DNA from: Cladocopium goreaui | Lineage: Eukaryota; Sar; Dinophyceae; Suessiales; Symbiodiniaceae | NCBI GenBank assembly: GCA_947184155.2 | Contig: CAMXCT020001710.1 | Coordinates: 62,001-126,000 of the forward strand | Length of the DNA stretch: 64,000 nucleotides | Direction of reading: 5' to 3' | In this document: in pieces, positions 24,401 through 34,885 of the stretch | How the letters are laid out: each line of letters begins with the position of its first letter | How positions within the stretch are numbered: the stretch's first letter is position 1 | Notes under the pieces: generated by a model | Seen by the model: the letters and a program-made list of their open reading frames with translations, nothing else | Told to the model about the DNA's origin: nothing | The model's database searches: none | Translations under genes and position numbers: made by a program

Positions 24401-26578
24401 CTTCTTGGAGTGTCATCATGCCCACATCTCGGAAGATGAACTGACCTTGCCATGGAAAACTGGTCGCCAGGTCAAGAGGGTACAGAGCACTGTGCACACT
24501 GAATCTCATACAAATGCAGTATATAGGGGATTCAATTTAACAAATGGTTTTCTTATTGTAACACCCCAATACCAAATGGGGAATGGGTGGTGAATCCGGC
24601 AACAATACTGAGCCGCGCGGTCCCTGACCGATGTCGCCAACCTGAACTTTAGATCTATCTACCAGGTCTTCTTCTCTACCTAGCTCAGTTCTCTTCTCAC
24701 TAACCTCCTCTCTCTCTCTCTCTCTCTGTGTGCTTTCCATACTCGACGAAGCTACAAACAAGAATAAACCTTGAAAAGTGATTTCACGCCTAAATCACAT
24801 TACAACAAACACTGAAGGCAGTAGCCATGGGCGACGGACTCCGAAATTTGCTGGGTCACAAAGACTACTAAGACTACTAAGACTAAGACTAACTGACTAA
24901 GCTTGGCACCGAGCTGAAAGTGAGCAGCGACTTGATCTGGGTCCCACATAGGAGCATTGGGGCCAGCTTTGTCAACGATCGTGTTCCACAAAGCCCTGGC
25001 TCCATTGAACTTAGCCTTGAAAAGCGGGTCGTTGGTGAAGAGCAACACAAGCTCAGACCACTCAAGGTTTGGGAAGGCTTTGACGGCCACAGTCTTGTCG
25101 GTCAAGCAGCCATTGCCTTCTGGAATCCCGTTCTGGTTGGTTGGAAACTGGACATCCTCAGTGCAAAATCTGGCTTCGGCTACGCTGAGAGTGATCACTG
25201 ACCTGCCACAACAAATTGTAACGAATGGATCAATGCCTTACATCGTGTGCTCCCCACTGGCATTTTTCTGACATTTATCCGACATCTCAATTCCCATATA
25301 TAGTAATATATGTGTTATATATATATATCTACCTATCTACCTATCTATCTGCCTATCTATCTATCTTTCTATCTATCTGTCTATCTATCCATCTATCTAT
25401 CTTTCTATCTATTACCGCACAATCTGTCATTTTCTCTTTCTCGCATATTCTCTGACAAGCAGGGGATTTGGACCTTCACCTGGTAGGTGTGGAAAAACAT
25501 ATGGATAGTTAGTTTGCGACTTTCTGAAACCTAAGGCCTGGAAGCCTAATCATCAGGAAAGCTTCTGAAGAATGCAAACCACTGCATCACTGTAGGTGCT
25601 TTGCAGCGAATTGCATGGCAAACTTTTCATATTATCGCAATGCGTTTCATTGTGGTCCATTGTCGTGCATCCGTATCTGTATTGTGTTGTGTTTGCCGTC
25701 AAATCCCTTCAAAAGATAGCTCGGCTATATAAGTAGTCAGTACAATAACCGGTAATCACAATTGTTCTGAAAACGAAAAATGCCAAGCAGCAGCAGAAGT
25801 CTTCATGCAAATGGCGCAAACACAAACTCTGGAACTACTTCCTCTTGCTGGGGCAGCGCCGCCAGAGCCCACAAGAACAAGCGCCTTGTCATCGCCTTTT
25901 CGCTTTTTAGCCCCAGGCCCCCCTCCGGCTAAGACGAGCCGTGTCTCCTGGTCCTAGCAACGCGCAAATTATTCAAAAACTGCTGGTCCATCCCCTTTAA
26001 AGAAGTGCAAATGTAGGATGTAGAATGTAGTCACGACATGGGCATCAGCATCGGCATAGACATACATAGGCATAGGCATAGGCTATGGCAGAGACCAAGA
26101 CTCAGGCTCAGACTTAGACTTGAACAGAATTCGAAATCTGAAAATTTTAGCAAGACCATGAGACCCAACAAACCCTGATAGATCCATCAGCATCCAGCAA
26201 AAGCCGTCTAGTTGCTAGAGTCTGCTAGAGTCCCAGGCCATGTCTAATCTAGTTTTTGAAATTCAAGGTTCTTTTTGTTCCCCCGTTCCTGATGCTTTAG
26301 ACTTTAGACTTACAATGCTGTTAGGATTCTTATGACACAGTCTGTACAGACAAGCACAGCGCTGCTGCAGCCAAGTCCTGCTCTGGGGCTGCTGGCGTTT
26401 GTCCCTTCCTCTTAGGCGGAGCCTTCGCAGCCGAAGACTGCTTCGGAGGCATCGCAGCTCTAAGCTCCTCTAGCTTCAAAGTCGAGAACCTACAATTTAC
26501 ACACCTCTCTTCCTGCTTTTTCTTGGGCAGTGAGAAGTGAGCGGTTGGAATTCTTTTTGCAAAGTCAGACCAATCCAT
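18446..26578 (-). CDS. Eight-exon gene for a 1337-aa protein of unknown function
   Basis: Exons: 26578-26378 (ATG), 25953-25784, 25202-24894, 24498-23574, 23120-22659, 21878-20865, 19679-19077 and 18775-18446 (TAA). All phases agree and the coding length is 4011 nt plus stop. The N-terminus is Lys/Pro/Ala-rich with a CVNC. Exon 2 has VCVCAICMKTSAAAW and exon 3 has a Cys followed by FPNLEWSEL, a Cys-x-x-Cys...Trp layout I associate with large dinoflagellate families. Exon 4 has a Glu/Ala-rich coiled-coil-like stretch, a Gly run, a Lys/Ala basic patch and a poly-Asp run. Exons 5-8 look like an all-helical region. Donors include GA and GC. It is the leftmost gene of the giant element; a role in transposition is only inferred from position. 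Confidence 0.6.
19800..20455 (-). repeat. Element-specific intron repeat, copy R1
   Basis: In the intron between exons 6 and 7 of the 1337-aa gene. Satellite part 19827-20190 made of TCTGGCATTC and TCTGACAT-type words, then a conserved block with GATCTGGAGCTTGCC, a purine-rich run (GAGAAGGAGAGGAGAAAG) and TCTAGAGACCCTCACATGGC. Same order and orientation as R2-R4. Confidence 0.75.
21993..22020 (+). repeat. (TG)n microsatellite
   Basis: About ten TG units inside an intron of the 1337-aa gene. Confidence 0.9.
22140..22620. other. Intron stretch, no gene seen
   Basis: Part of the intron 22658-21879 of the 1337-aa gene. Contains CAGCTACAGCTGCAGCTACA near 22203-22230 and short repeated GGACCTAGG words near 22600; no convincing exon. 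Confidence 0.5.
25215..25490 (-). repeat. Element-specific intron repeat, short copy R5
   Basis: In the 1337-aa gene intron 25783-25203. Starts CCCCACTGGCATTTTTCTGAC, has a TATC microsatellite in place of most of the satellite and ends TTGGACCTTCACCTGGTAGG. Lacks most of the purine-rich block. Confidence 0.6.
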
Positions 26579-26599
26579 GTCACATGAGTGAAGTGTCAA

Positions 26600-26935
26600 G
26601 AGTCAAGTGTTTAAATGTCAAAACAGAAAGTCCAAGCACCGATGATGCGCGAAAATGACATGAAATGACCAGCTCAGCAAGTCATGGTGATTCGAGACGG
26701 CCTCTGAAACTTGAAACTTCCACTAAATTAGTTCGATCAAAAGCCTCTTCCTTTCTAAGCCGCTAGCCACTAGCACTAGCCGTAGCCCTGCTAGACTTTA
26801 GAATTTGCAGGCTTACTTTTTGTGGCCTCGATTCGAAATCCAAGCTGGTCCAAGCCAAGCGCTCTGATTCGAATGTATGGGCATGCTGCTCGAAAACAAC
26901 ATGTTCTTATATCTTGTCCTTCAAAAACATGGTTG
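26600..26935. other. Spacer upstream of the 1337-aa gene
   Basis: Between the ATG at 26578 and the end of the Cys-rich gene at 26938. Likely holds the promoter or trans-splicing acceptor, but no clear signal is visible; no TATA-like box and no complete spliced-leader sequence seen. Confidence 0.4.
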
Positions 26936-26937
26936 GT

Positions 26938-27150
26938 TCAGTAAGTTTCAAAAATTTCCTTAGCAGCCTTAGCAGAGTTGACAAACCCATACATGGCCTG
27001 AAAAGCTTTCATGACAAAAATGATCGCCTCACATCGATTCAAAAGCTGCTTAGCAGCATTTGATGGGATCAAGCAACCACGGTCTGAAGCCCAGGCAACA
27101 TGAGTGCACTCAGTATCAAGCTGAGGCTGAGTCATGCAAAAAACTACAAA
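26938..27150 (-). CDS. Possible last exon of the Cys-rich protein gene
   Basis: After GCATGACTCAG the frame reads QLDTECTHVAWASDRGC and ends VNSAKAAKEIFETY before a stop at 26938. The open frame itself extends to 27285 but its upstream part is hydrophobic and unlike coding text. Could be the 3' exon of the gene starting at 27854; donors in phase exist (GC at ATTGCA|GCAAGG) but are not convincing. Function unknown. Confidence 0.4.
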   Translation of the reverse strand, partial: FVVFCMTQPQLDTECTHVAWASDRGCLIPSNAAKQLLNRCEAIIFVMKAFQAMYGFVNSAKAAKEIFETY

Positions 27151-27344
27151 TACAGCTGTCAGCTGTGTCCAAATCGGCCTAATCAATCCAACCGCGCTGG
27201 CAAGAACCCAGGTTGCGCAGCATGCAATGAAAGAACAGAGACACATATGATTGAGCCAAATATATCTGCATAACAACTTGCACATTTTGCGTTGTCATGC
27301 TCCTACACTTCACTAATAACTAGAGTATTGCTTCCACGATGTCA

Positions 27345-27854
27345 TGGCAACTACCATGGGGTCCTTGCTGCAATCTTTGGGATGCTCTTGTGGCCAGAGC
27401 TAGAAGAATCAGATTTGCTGCTGCTACTGCTAGTCCCGCCAATGAAGGTAGTAGGCGGACATATGCACATATCACTCTCACTTTCACCATCAAGAGGGGG
27501 TGGTAGCGGCTTCAAACATGACATACACAATGTGCGATGCATCCCTCCGCGGTTTCGGCTCTTTGGGGAAATAGGCGCTGGAGGCTCAAAGTATTCAACA
27601 TCGCCAGCATTTGACAAAGCCACTGTTGGTGCCACAGGAAACTGTAGGGTACCAAGAGCAAAACATTGACAATAGAAAGTGCCGGAAATACTTCCATACT
27701 GCAAAGATGCACCGCATCCTCGGCAAAGGATTCCGGCGGTGATGTCCACAGGCTCATCAGGGGATCCGATGATGTGATCTCTGCCTTTGTAGCTGAAGAT
27801 GTGATTATCCTTTTTCACCTTGAGGATTGTCTTCTTGACTTCCGTGAGCGCCAT
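27345..27854 (-). CDS. Small Cys-rich, probably zinc-binding protein
   Basis: ATG at 27854. The N-terminus (MALTEVKKTILKVKK) is followed by CRGCG...YCQC at about residues 44-65 and CMSC...CIC at about 109-132, two pairs of Cys doublets that suggest a bound zinc, then a Ser-rich tail. It lies between the methyltransferase C-terminal half and the 1337-aa gene, same strand. The TAG at 27345 may be the true end or the frame may splice on to 27150. The zinc role is inferred from Cys spacing only; no family recognised. Confidence 0.5.
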
Positions 27855-28269
27855 AGCAAGACCAGGTCAGGCCAAGGATTTTACTATACAGGACTGAACA
27901 GGAAATACAAGAAGACTGCACAGGGCCAAAAGTCCAAGGTTTCATATGTCACAAGTTTGGTTCACAGTTCGCACTTGCACTTATCGCGGCAACAGTGCTG
28001 GATGAAGAACGGACATGGAAGTGAAAACCCGTAGCAGAAGCGTGTACAGTAGAGAGCGCAGGGTTGCTAAAGCCTTTTCTTTCAGGGCAGTCATCTCCAC
28101 CGGCTCTTTGAATTACACAAAAGTGGCGAGCTACTGTGTGCTGCAGGCCAGCGTGCGGCGAGCAGCTATAGCAGCTATAGTATAGCAACAGGCTGATTGA
28201 GGACAGACCCGTGACCGATGACGACCTTGACAAGTGAAGGGTCTATGAAACCAAACAAAAACTTCGGGT

Positions 28270-29360
28270 GATCCACACCACTTGACTTTTTTCTGGCATT
28301 CTACATAAAATATATTCTGACCCTCTGTCTGGCATCCTATCTGACATATATTTGTTACGTCTTACGTCCTTCTTTTTGACACTTGAGCCAGAAGTCTCTC
28401 TCACATGCTATCTGATACACTGCTATCTTGTATTCTTTCCGACAGCTCTCCAGAACCAAAATCTATTTAGCATTTTCTCTCATATCCTCTCTGAGCATTC
28501 TTTCTGGCATTCTATCTGACATATATTCTGTCCTCTGATCTATCTGGCATTCGTTCTGGTAGCCTACCTGATTGATAGATAGATATATATATATATATTT
28601 TTTTTCGTTCACTCGGTCACTCCGTTCTATGTGGCATACATGGCTTCTGACATCCTGCCTGGAATCCAAACTGGCAAACTATCTGACGTTCTCTTTGACA
28701 TTTCTTTCTTTCTGGCATACTATCTGACATACATTCTCATATCCCTTCTGGAATTTCTAGATTCTAGCTGCTAGCTGGCATCTATAGCTTCACATTCTCT
28801 CTAATATTCTTTCTGGCATTTTATCGGACATATATTCTGACATTCTATGTGGCATTTTCTCAAACATTCTCTATCTAAGTAGAAGCTAGCATCATATTAT
28901 CTGAGATCCTCTCTGGCGTTTTTTCTTGCATTCCATCTGACATAATTTCTGATATCCTATCTGACATTCTTTCTGGCATTCTCCCTGACGACATCCTATC
29001 TAGCTATTTGGCATTATTTCTAACAATCTAAGTGGCATCTAAGTTTGATTACTCTGTTATCTTTCTGGCATCTATATTGAGATCCTAGTTTGCTATCTTT
29101 GTGGTATATGTTCGTGCTGGGGCTCGCAGTAGGGTTCGGGTCCGTGCTGCCCAGGGTCTAGGCTGAGTTGGCTGCCGATTGCGATTGTTTGACTTGAGCT
29201 GCAGCTAGCACTTGCTCTGAGATCGGGGTCCGCGGGTGCCCACAGTGATGACGAGCTGGCAGAAGAGACACGAGGAGGAGGTGGAGGAGGAGAAGGAGCA
29301 GGAGGAGCGGATGCACCTTTGTTAAAATCTAGAGGCCCTCACCTGGCAGGTGGGGAATTG
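28270..29360 (-). repeat. Element-specific intron repeat, copy R2
   Basis: Longest satellite part (28290-29110), with TCTGGCATTCTATCTGACAT words, then the conserved block with GGGTCCGTGCTGCCCAG, a GAGGAGGTGGAGGAGGAG run, GCACCTTTGTTAAAATCTAG and AGGCCCTCACCTGGCAGGTG. Between the methyltransferase C-terminal half and the Cys-rich gene. Confidence 0.78.
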
Positions 29361-29567
29361 AAGACATATATAGATAGAGTTTGTTTTGGCGGCCGTTCGG
29401 TCAAACTGGTGTGACAGTTTTCTTCAAGAGCCCAAGGACCCAGCACCTGCATACCAAACAGAACACAACGCATAAGATTTGCAATTAGACCAGCTCTTAA
29501 ATCTCTATGACTCTATGCCTGATGAGAATAATGCTAGTAGATGGCCCGGTAAATATATCTTCTCAAC

Positions 29568-32500
29568 TTAGCTGACTGGCTGGTCCTGTCGCTGTACTGT
29601 AGTGGCCCTGATCTGCTTCTGTTGAACAGAATCGACGCTGAAGCCACCTAGACAGAAAATCCTTTAAGTAGGAACAGCGCCCAAACCAGCAGGCCAAGGC
29701 AAGGAAGCGCAATAGCTTCTCCAGCCATTGCCCTCACATCCCGGTCAGAATGCGATGAAGACACTGCGACCGTACCTGGATATCCCTGAAGAAGTAGGTG
29801 CTGGAATGGCGTCAAGACCGTCCTGTGCTTGAAGGAGTAGAGCAGGGAAGAAGTCGTCAATGTGTGCGCAATGCCATGAGCATTGCTGTGAGGACGCCGC
29901 CCGTGGCTTTGGCTGATGTCAACCAAAATGTCTTCCATGGCCTCGTGCATGTCCTGGTCTGCAGCAAGCGGGGAATGGTAGACAAACGGGGACATATATA
30001 TATATATATACAATTATATACACACCATACCTAAGAAAAGCAACATGACATCAATAGGAGTATAATTCAATGAAGCATCCAGACAGGAAGTAAAAACTTT
30101 GCTGTCATGATTCTTGATTTGCATCAGGTGGTCTGCTTACTTCGTAAGTTGCTTGCGTAATAGAATCTGATGACTGCTGTGCTTAGAACCTGATCAAATC
30201 CATGTCAGTAGAAGGAAGAAACATTCCAGTATCGGGAACCAACCATGCAGGTGTCATCTTTCATCGTCCCAAAACCCTAACGTATGGTAAAAAACAGTTT
30301 TGAGTTTGTGGATCTTATTACTCAGAATGTCTCAGCCCGTACTTCCCCATAGAGAAGATTTGATAAGATATTGGGCATGGCTAGGCTTGTCGGGTCACCA
30401 ATCGGCTGGTGATTTCATGAATCACCAGGACCAAAATTGGATTGCTCGGGGGATTTATATTGCCAATTGGGCAATTAAGAGAACCACAACACAGGGAAAA
30501 ACAAATGCTTTGGTATACTTATACAAGCATCTGTCAGCTTCATTTTTTTGGAGATGCAGGTTTGCACCACTGTGCAATCTAGAAGGTCTCGAACGCGTTT
30601 TGTTCCTGTTTTCCGCGTCCCCTGAATAAACTTCTCGCTGTACGGCTGGAAAGTGTTTGGCATTTTCAGCTTTCTTTTCCATTCAGCTGATTCCATTTCC
30701 CACCTGGCCATCCCGGGAGCAGCATCGTCAAAGCCGCTGGGCCGTGAAGATGCCTGGAAACAGCCCAAGATGGGGTAAGTGACACTCTCACGTGTGTGGG
30801 TATGTATGTCTGTATGTCTGTATGTATGTATGGACGGATGGAAGGATGGATGGATGGATGTATGTATGTGTGTGTGTCTGTATGTATGTATGTATGTATG
30901 GACGGATAGAAGGATGGGGATGGATGGATGTATTTATGTGCGTGTTTCTGTATGTATGTATGTACGTATGTATGGATGGATGGATGTATGTGTGTATGTA
31001 TGTATGTATGTATGCATGCATGCATGCATGTATGTATGCATGTATGTGATGTGATGTGATGTGATGTGATGTGATGTGTTATGATGTGATGTGATGTGAT
31101 GTATGTATGTAATGTATTGTAATGTAATGTAATGTGATGTAATGGAATGGAATGTAAATGCAAATGTAAATTTAAATTTAAATTATACATAACGTAACGT
31201 AATGTAATGTAATGTAAATGTATGTATGTATGTATGTATGTATGTATGTATGCGCGTGTAAACTATATTGATTCTGTTTGCACACAAAGTTTCCAACCCC
31301 CGGGGAACGTGAAGGTCAAAAACGCTAATTCCCAACGCTAAAATCTCCAACCCCCGGAGAACGTGAAGGTCAAAAACGCTAATTCCCAACGCTAAAATCT
31401 CCAACCCCCGGAGAACGTGAAGGTCAAAAACGCTAATTCCCAACGCTAAATTTTCCAACCCCCGGGGAACGCGAAGGTCAAAAACGCTAATTCTAAACGC
31501 TAAATTTTCCAACCCCCGGGGAACGCGAAGGTCAAAAACGCTAATTTTAACGCTAAATTTTCCAACCCCCGGGGAACGCGAAGGTCAAAAACGCTAAATT
31601 TAGAGGTTCAAAACGCTAATTTGAAGGCTTAAAAACGCTAATTTCAACGCTAATTTTTGGGAGCCTGGCTCCCTAAAATTAGCGTTTTTAACCCTCAAAA
31701 CGCTAATTTCAACGCTAATTTTTGGAAGCCTGGCTCCCCAAAATTAGCGTTTTTACTTCTGAAAACGCTAATTTTTGGCAGCTTGGCTCCCCAAAATTAG
31801 CGTTTTTACCTCTGAAAACGCTAATTTTGAGGAGCCAAGCTCCCAAAAATTAGCGTTTTCAGAAGTAAAAACGCTAATTTTGAGGAGCCAAGCTCCCAAA
31901 AATTAGCGTTTTCAGAGGTAAAAACGCTAATTTTGGGGAGCCAAGCTCCCAAAAATTAGCGTTTTCAGAGGTAAAAACAATTAGCGTTTTCAGAGGTTAA
32001 AACGCTAATTTTGAGGAGCCAAGCTGCCAAAAATTAGCGTTTTCAGAGGTAAAAACGCTAATTTTGGGGAGCCAAGCTCCCAAAAATTAGCGTTTTCAGA
32101 GGTAAAAACGCTAATTTTGAGGAGCCAAGCTCCCAAAAATTAGCGTTTTCAGAGGTAAAAACGATAATTTTGGGGAGCCAAGCTCCCAAAAATTAGCGTT
32201 TTCAGAGGTAAAAACGCTAATTTTGGGGAGCCAGGCTTCCAAAAATTAGCGTTGAAATTAGCGTTTTGAGGGTTAAAAACGCTAATTTTAGGGAGCCAGG
32301 CTCCCAAAAATTAGCGTTGAAATTAGCGTTTTTAAGCCTTCAAATTAGCGTTTTGAACCTCTAAATTTAGCGTTTTTGACCTTCGCGTTCCCCGGGGGTT
32401 GGAAAATTTAGCGTTAAAATTAGCGTTTTTGACCTTCGCGTTCCCCGGGGGTTGGAAAATTTAGCGTTTAGAATTAGCGTTTTTGACCTTCGCGTTCCCA

Positions 32501-33037
32501 GGGGGTTGGAAAATTTAGCGTTAGCGTTTTTGACCTTCACGTTCTCCGGGGGTTGGAGATTTTAGCGTTGGGAATTAGCATTTTTTGGCGTGGCGTTTCT
32601 AGTTTAGCGTTGTCACCGTTGAGTTTATTCAAGTTTGGACAGTTGAGGTTTCAATTGATTGTCTCTCTTTGTTTGAGAAATTTGTAGCTGAGGTCCTGAC
32701 ACATAAGAATGGCACAGTACTTTGTTCTGCTTTTCGCTGGTGTCTTTGGAAAAGCGTTTGTTAGTTTGTTGCAAACTTGCCAGCTGTTATGATATCAAAT
32801 CTAGATGCTTACACGTGCAAGGCAGTGAAGAAAATAAATTGCAGCAGGCCCACACACACTCCGATTGCCTCACCTTGTTGGGTTGCGTGTCCAATCCCTG
32901 TTCCGGTTGGCCAATGATGTTCATCACAGCCCTTGGTGCCAGGATCTGTCGAATCACATGTGTGAGGTCCTGCCGGCGGAAATCTTTGGCATTTTGAGCA
33001 GGAATCTTTTCGGCTTGGGTATTGCGTGGTACAGCCA
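29568..33037 (-). CDS. C5-cytosine DNA methyltransferase, C-terminal half (TRD and motif IX)
   Basis: Exons 33037-32874, 30753-30525, 29958-29776 and 29647-29568 join in phase and end in TAA. Exon 1 ends AACAAG|GTGAGG. Exon 3 holds IAHTLTTSSLLYSF and RTVLTPFQHLLLQGYP, matching the region before motif IX and motif IX itself (R.LTp.E...LQGfP). Together with the upstream half the coding length is 1563 nt (520 aa plus stop), normal for a compact methyltransferase. Exon 4 of the upstream half ends one base into a codon and this half starts with two, so they fit across an 11.3-kb intron (44292-33038). A motif X (GNAM-type) was not recognised; either the last exon is mis-called or it is degenerate. 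The first acceptor here (GCTGTGAG|TGG) is poor. Confidence 0.6.
30030..30520. other. Methyltransferase intron, no exon seen
   Basis: Between exons 30753-30525 and 29958-29776. Short open frames on both strands but none with splice signals in phase. Confidence 0.45.
30785..31260 (+). repeat. TATG/GATG/TAATG microsatellite block
   Basis: Runs of TATG and GGATGGAT, then GTGAT repeats, TAATG repeats and again TATG, directly next to the palindrome and in the same intron. No coding sequence. Confidence 0.9.
31283..32590. repeat. ~1.3-kb palindrome of nested hairpins inside an intron
   Basis: Outer left arm: five or six ~45-57-bp units with CCAACCCCCGGGGAACG and AAGGTCAAAAACGCTAATT (31290-31610). 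Outer right arm: the same units inverted (32360-32575). Centre: about ten units of ~55 bp, each itself a hairpin, AACGCTAATTTT...GGAGCC/GGCTCC...AAAATTAGCGTT. It lies in the methyltransferase intron 32873-30754. At 32326-32352 it contains GCGTTTTTAAGCC followed by a near-copy of the left end of the element (17526-17552; 25 of 27 by eye). Confidence 0.88.
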
Positions 33038-33322
33038 CTCACAGCCAATGATGATGCCTTGTTGAACTTCCATGTTTTGGTGGACCAGCAACTCAAAAAT
33101 AGTAAGTCTAGTATTCCACACAGATAGGGAACGCCTATAGAAACCTTGTGGGGCCACCGACAATTCCACAATCTGACACCATGATTGAGTTATTGAATCC
33201 AATGCTGTTGAACGTAGCTTGGTTCAAGAATCCAGTGAGTTGTTGATCACGATCGATGATCAGTTATCTAACTAATTCAGGTATTTTCCAACAACGACCA
33301 GTAAATAGGGGAGTGAACACAT

Positions 33323-33437
33323 TCAGCAACAACCACCGCAGCCAGAATCAGATGTGAACCACTCCTCGATGGTCCGAGAAAATTTCGCAGCATCGTCTCT
33401 GGAGTAGACATCTCGCCGCAGGAAGATCAAGAATATC
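33323..33437 (-). CDS. Transposase-like gene, last exon
   Basis: Acceptor TTTGTGCAG, one base completing a Lys codon, then IFLIFLRRDVYSRDDAAKF and a C-terminus ending in SGCGGCC before TGA. 115 nt, the exact phase required by exon 4. Part of a longer open frame upstream, but the acceptor and the phase fit favour this short exon. Confidence 0.5.
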
Positions 33438-34300
33438 CTGCACAAAGGCAGATTGCTATTGGGGTGGTCAGTGACTGACCTTGCTATGGCCGTGTGCCTG
33501 CAGCCAAGTAAGAAGGTCTTATACTTAGTGCGAACATCAATATGAAAAAATGTGAGCAGCAAAATTGCCAGTTCAAAAGTTGAGAATGCTTCCGAACCTT
33601 GAATCCCAACCATAGGCACCCTAAAACTAGATTTTACTTGTTGATGAAGATTGATGACAAGTTTGACACTTATGGTAGTGATTAGTGACAAGAGCACAGT
33701 GGCTTTCAAAGAGTCACCACCTGAAACTGGAACTACAACGATGAAATTCAGCCCTTCGTGAAAGATACTGCTAAAAATTTGACATATATCCAGCACCTAC
33801 TCACACACATTCCCTCCTATCCTTTGGGCCCCAACAAGTCATCCACAACTTGAACTGTATCTATCTTTTTCAATATCAATTCTACCATTCGGATTTTTTG
33901 AATTTCCCATAGCCATGGTGATTTCAATGTCCACAATTGGAGAAGCCCACATGTCATGTTTTCCCCGATCCAGCAGGCACGCAGGTCTGGGGCTGCTAGG
34001 TTCCGAAATTTAAGCCTACACTTGTTTGTAATGGCCGTTGTTCGCTAGCCACACCTGGAAGTTTCAAGTGCATTCATTCCATGCGGTCGGTGTGAAGCCC
34101 AAGTTGGCCGCAACACCCGTTCAAAACTTGGCTGATGTTGCAGTAAGTTTCACCTATCCTCCCTCCCAATGGCAGAATACATTTTTTGAGCAGCTGACTT
34201 GATCGAGTGAAACCTGTAAATTGCAAATTCCTAGCTTTCCTTTTAGGAAATTCTTTGTGGTTCATTGGACGATTCTTTATTAGTTCTGTCTCGTTCGTAC

Positions 34301-34847
34301 TTTGTCATTTCGTGGCTGCCGTGTCGAGCTTCAAAACGATCCCTAGCTTGACGTCTCTCATCAAAGGAGCCTGGTTTAGCTCGAATATGCTGATCTTTGT
34401 CCCTGTAGTTTCCAGCTGTTTCCAACCAATGCGCAAGCAGGCCCAATGGCCTTCCTTGTCCATGGATTCTGTCAGAAGCCAGAGCAGATCTCCTGCGCAT
34501 ACATTGGTCATGCACTGGGCAGTGGGCACGAAAGAACTCTGATGTGAAGTTGTACCGGATTTCGCCCAAGCGGCCAAGATCAAAGCGCACCTCACAAATG
34601 CCAGGTTTTCTCACAAACCCAAGACCTGTCGCGACCAGAGCATCTGCTCGCGGCGCAGGAGCCGCTCCAGCTTCATGTTCTTCCACGTCATCCTGGTTGA
34701 CAGGAACCTGCAATGCTTCTGGTTGCCTTTCTGCTTCGCAGACCCTTTCCACTTCTTCAGCTTCTTCTTGCTGCTCCTCAGCAAGAATGCGGTCCAACTC
34801 GGCGACAAAGATCTCTGACTCTGCTTCGGAGTGTTCCCTTTCACCAT
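34301..34847 (-). CDS. Transposase-like gene, exon 4
   Basis: Begins after AATTTTCCCAG and runs 547 nt to ACAAA|GTACGAAC. Glu-rich start (EEQQEEAEEVER), then a compact region with CPVHDQCMRRR. Phases on both sides fit: one base carried from exon 3, two bases carried to the last exon. If the GTACG donor is not used, the frame runs to a TAA at 34243. Confidence 0.55.
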
Positions 34848-34885
34848 CTGGGAAAATTTCATCAAAATGTCACTTTCATGATCAC
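34848..34885 (-). other. 38-bp putative micro-intron (or frameshift)
   Basis: Begins GTGATC and ends TTTTCCCAG. Without removing it the frame downstream turns into low-complexity text and stops; with removal the frame continues for 547 nt of coding-like sequence. Confidence 0.4.

Noticed and set aside
20865..27854. Reverse transcriptase, integrase or protease domains of a retroelement
   Set aside because: None of the exons shows the YxDD, HHCC or DTG-type motifs, and the terminal structure is that of a DNA transposon.
30666..31190. Thr/His/Ile/Tyr-rich frames and Met/Tyr/Val/Cys-rich frames
   Set aside because: Translations of TATG/GATG microsatellites; no codon structure.
30747..32640. CRISPR-like array because of regular repeats
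   Set aside because: Units are hairpins joined to each other with no unique spacers, in an intron of a eukaryotic gene.
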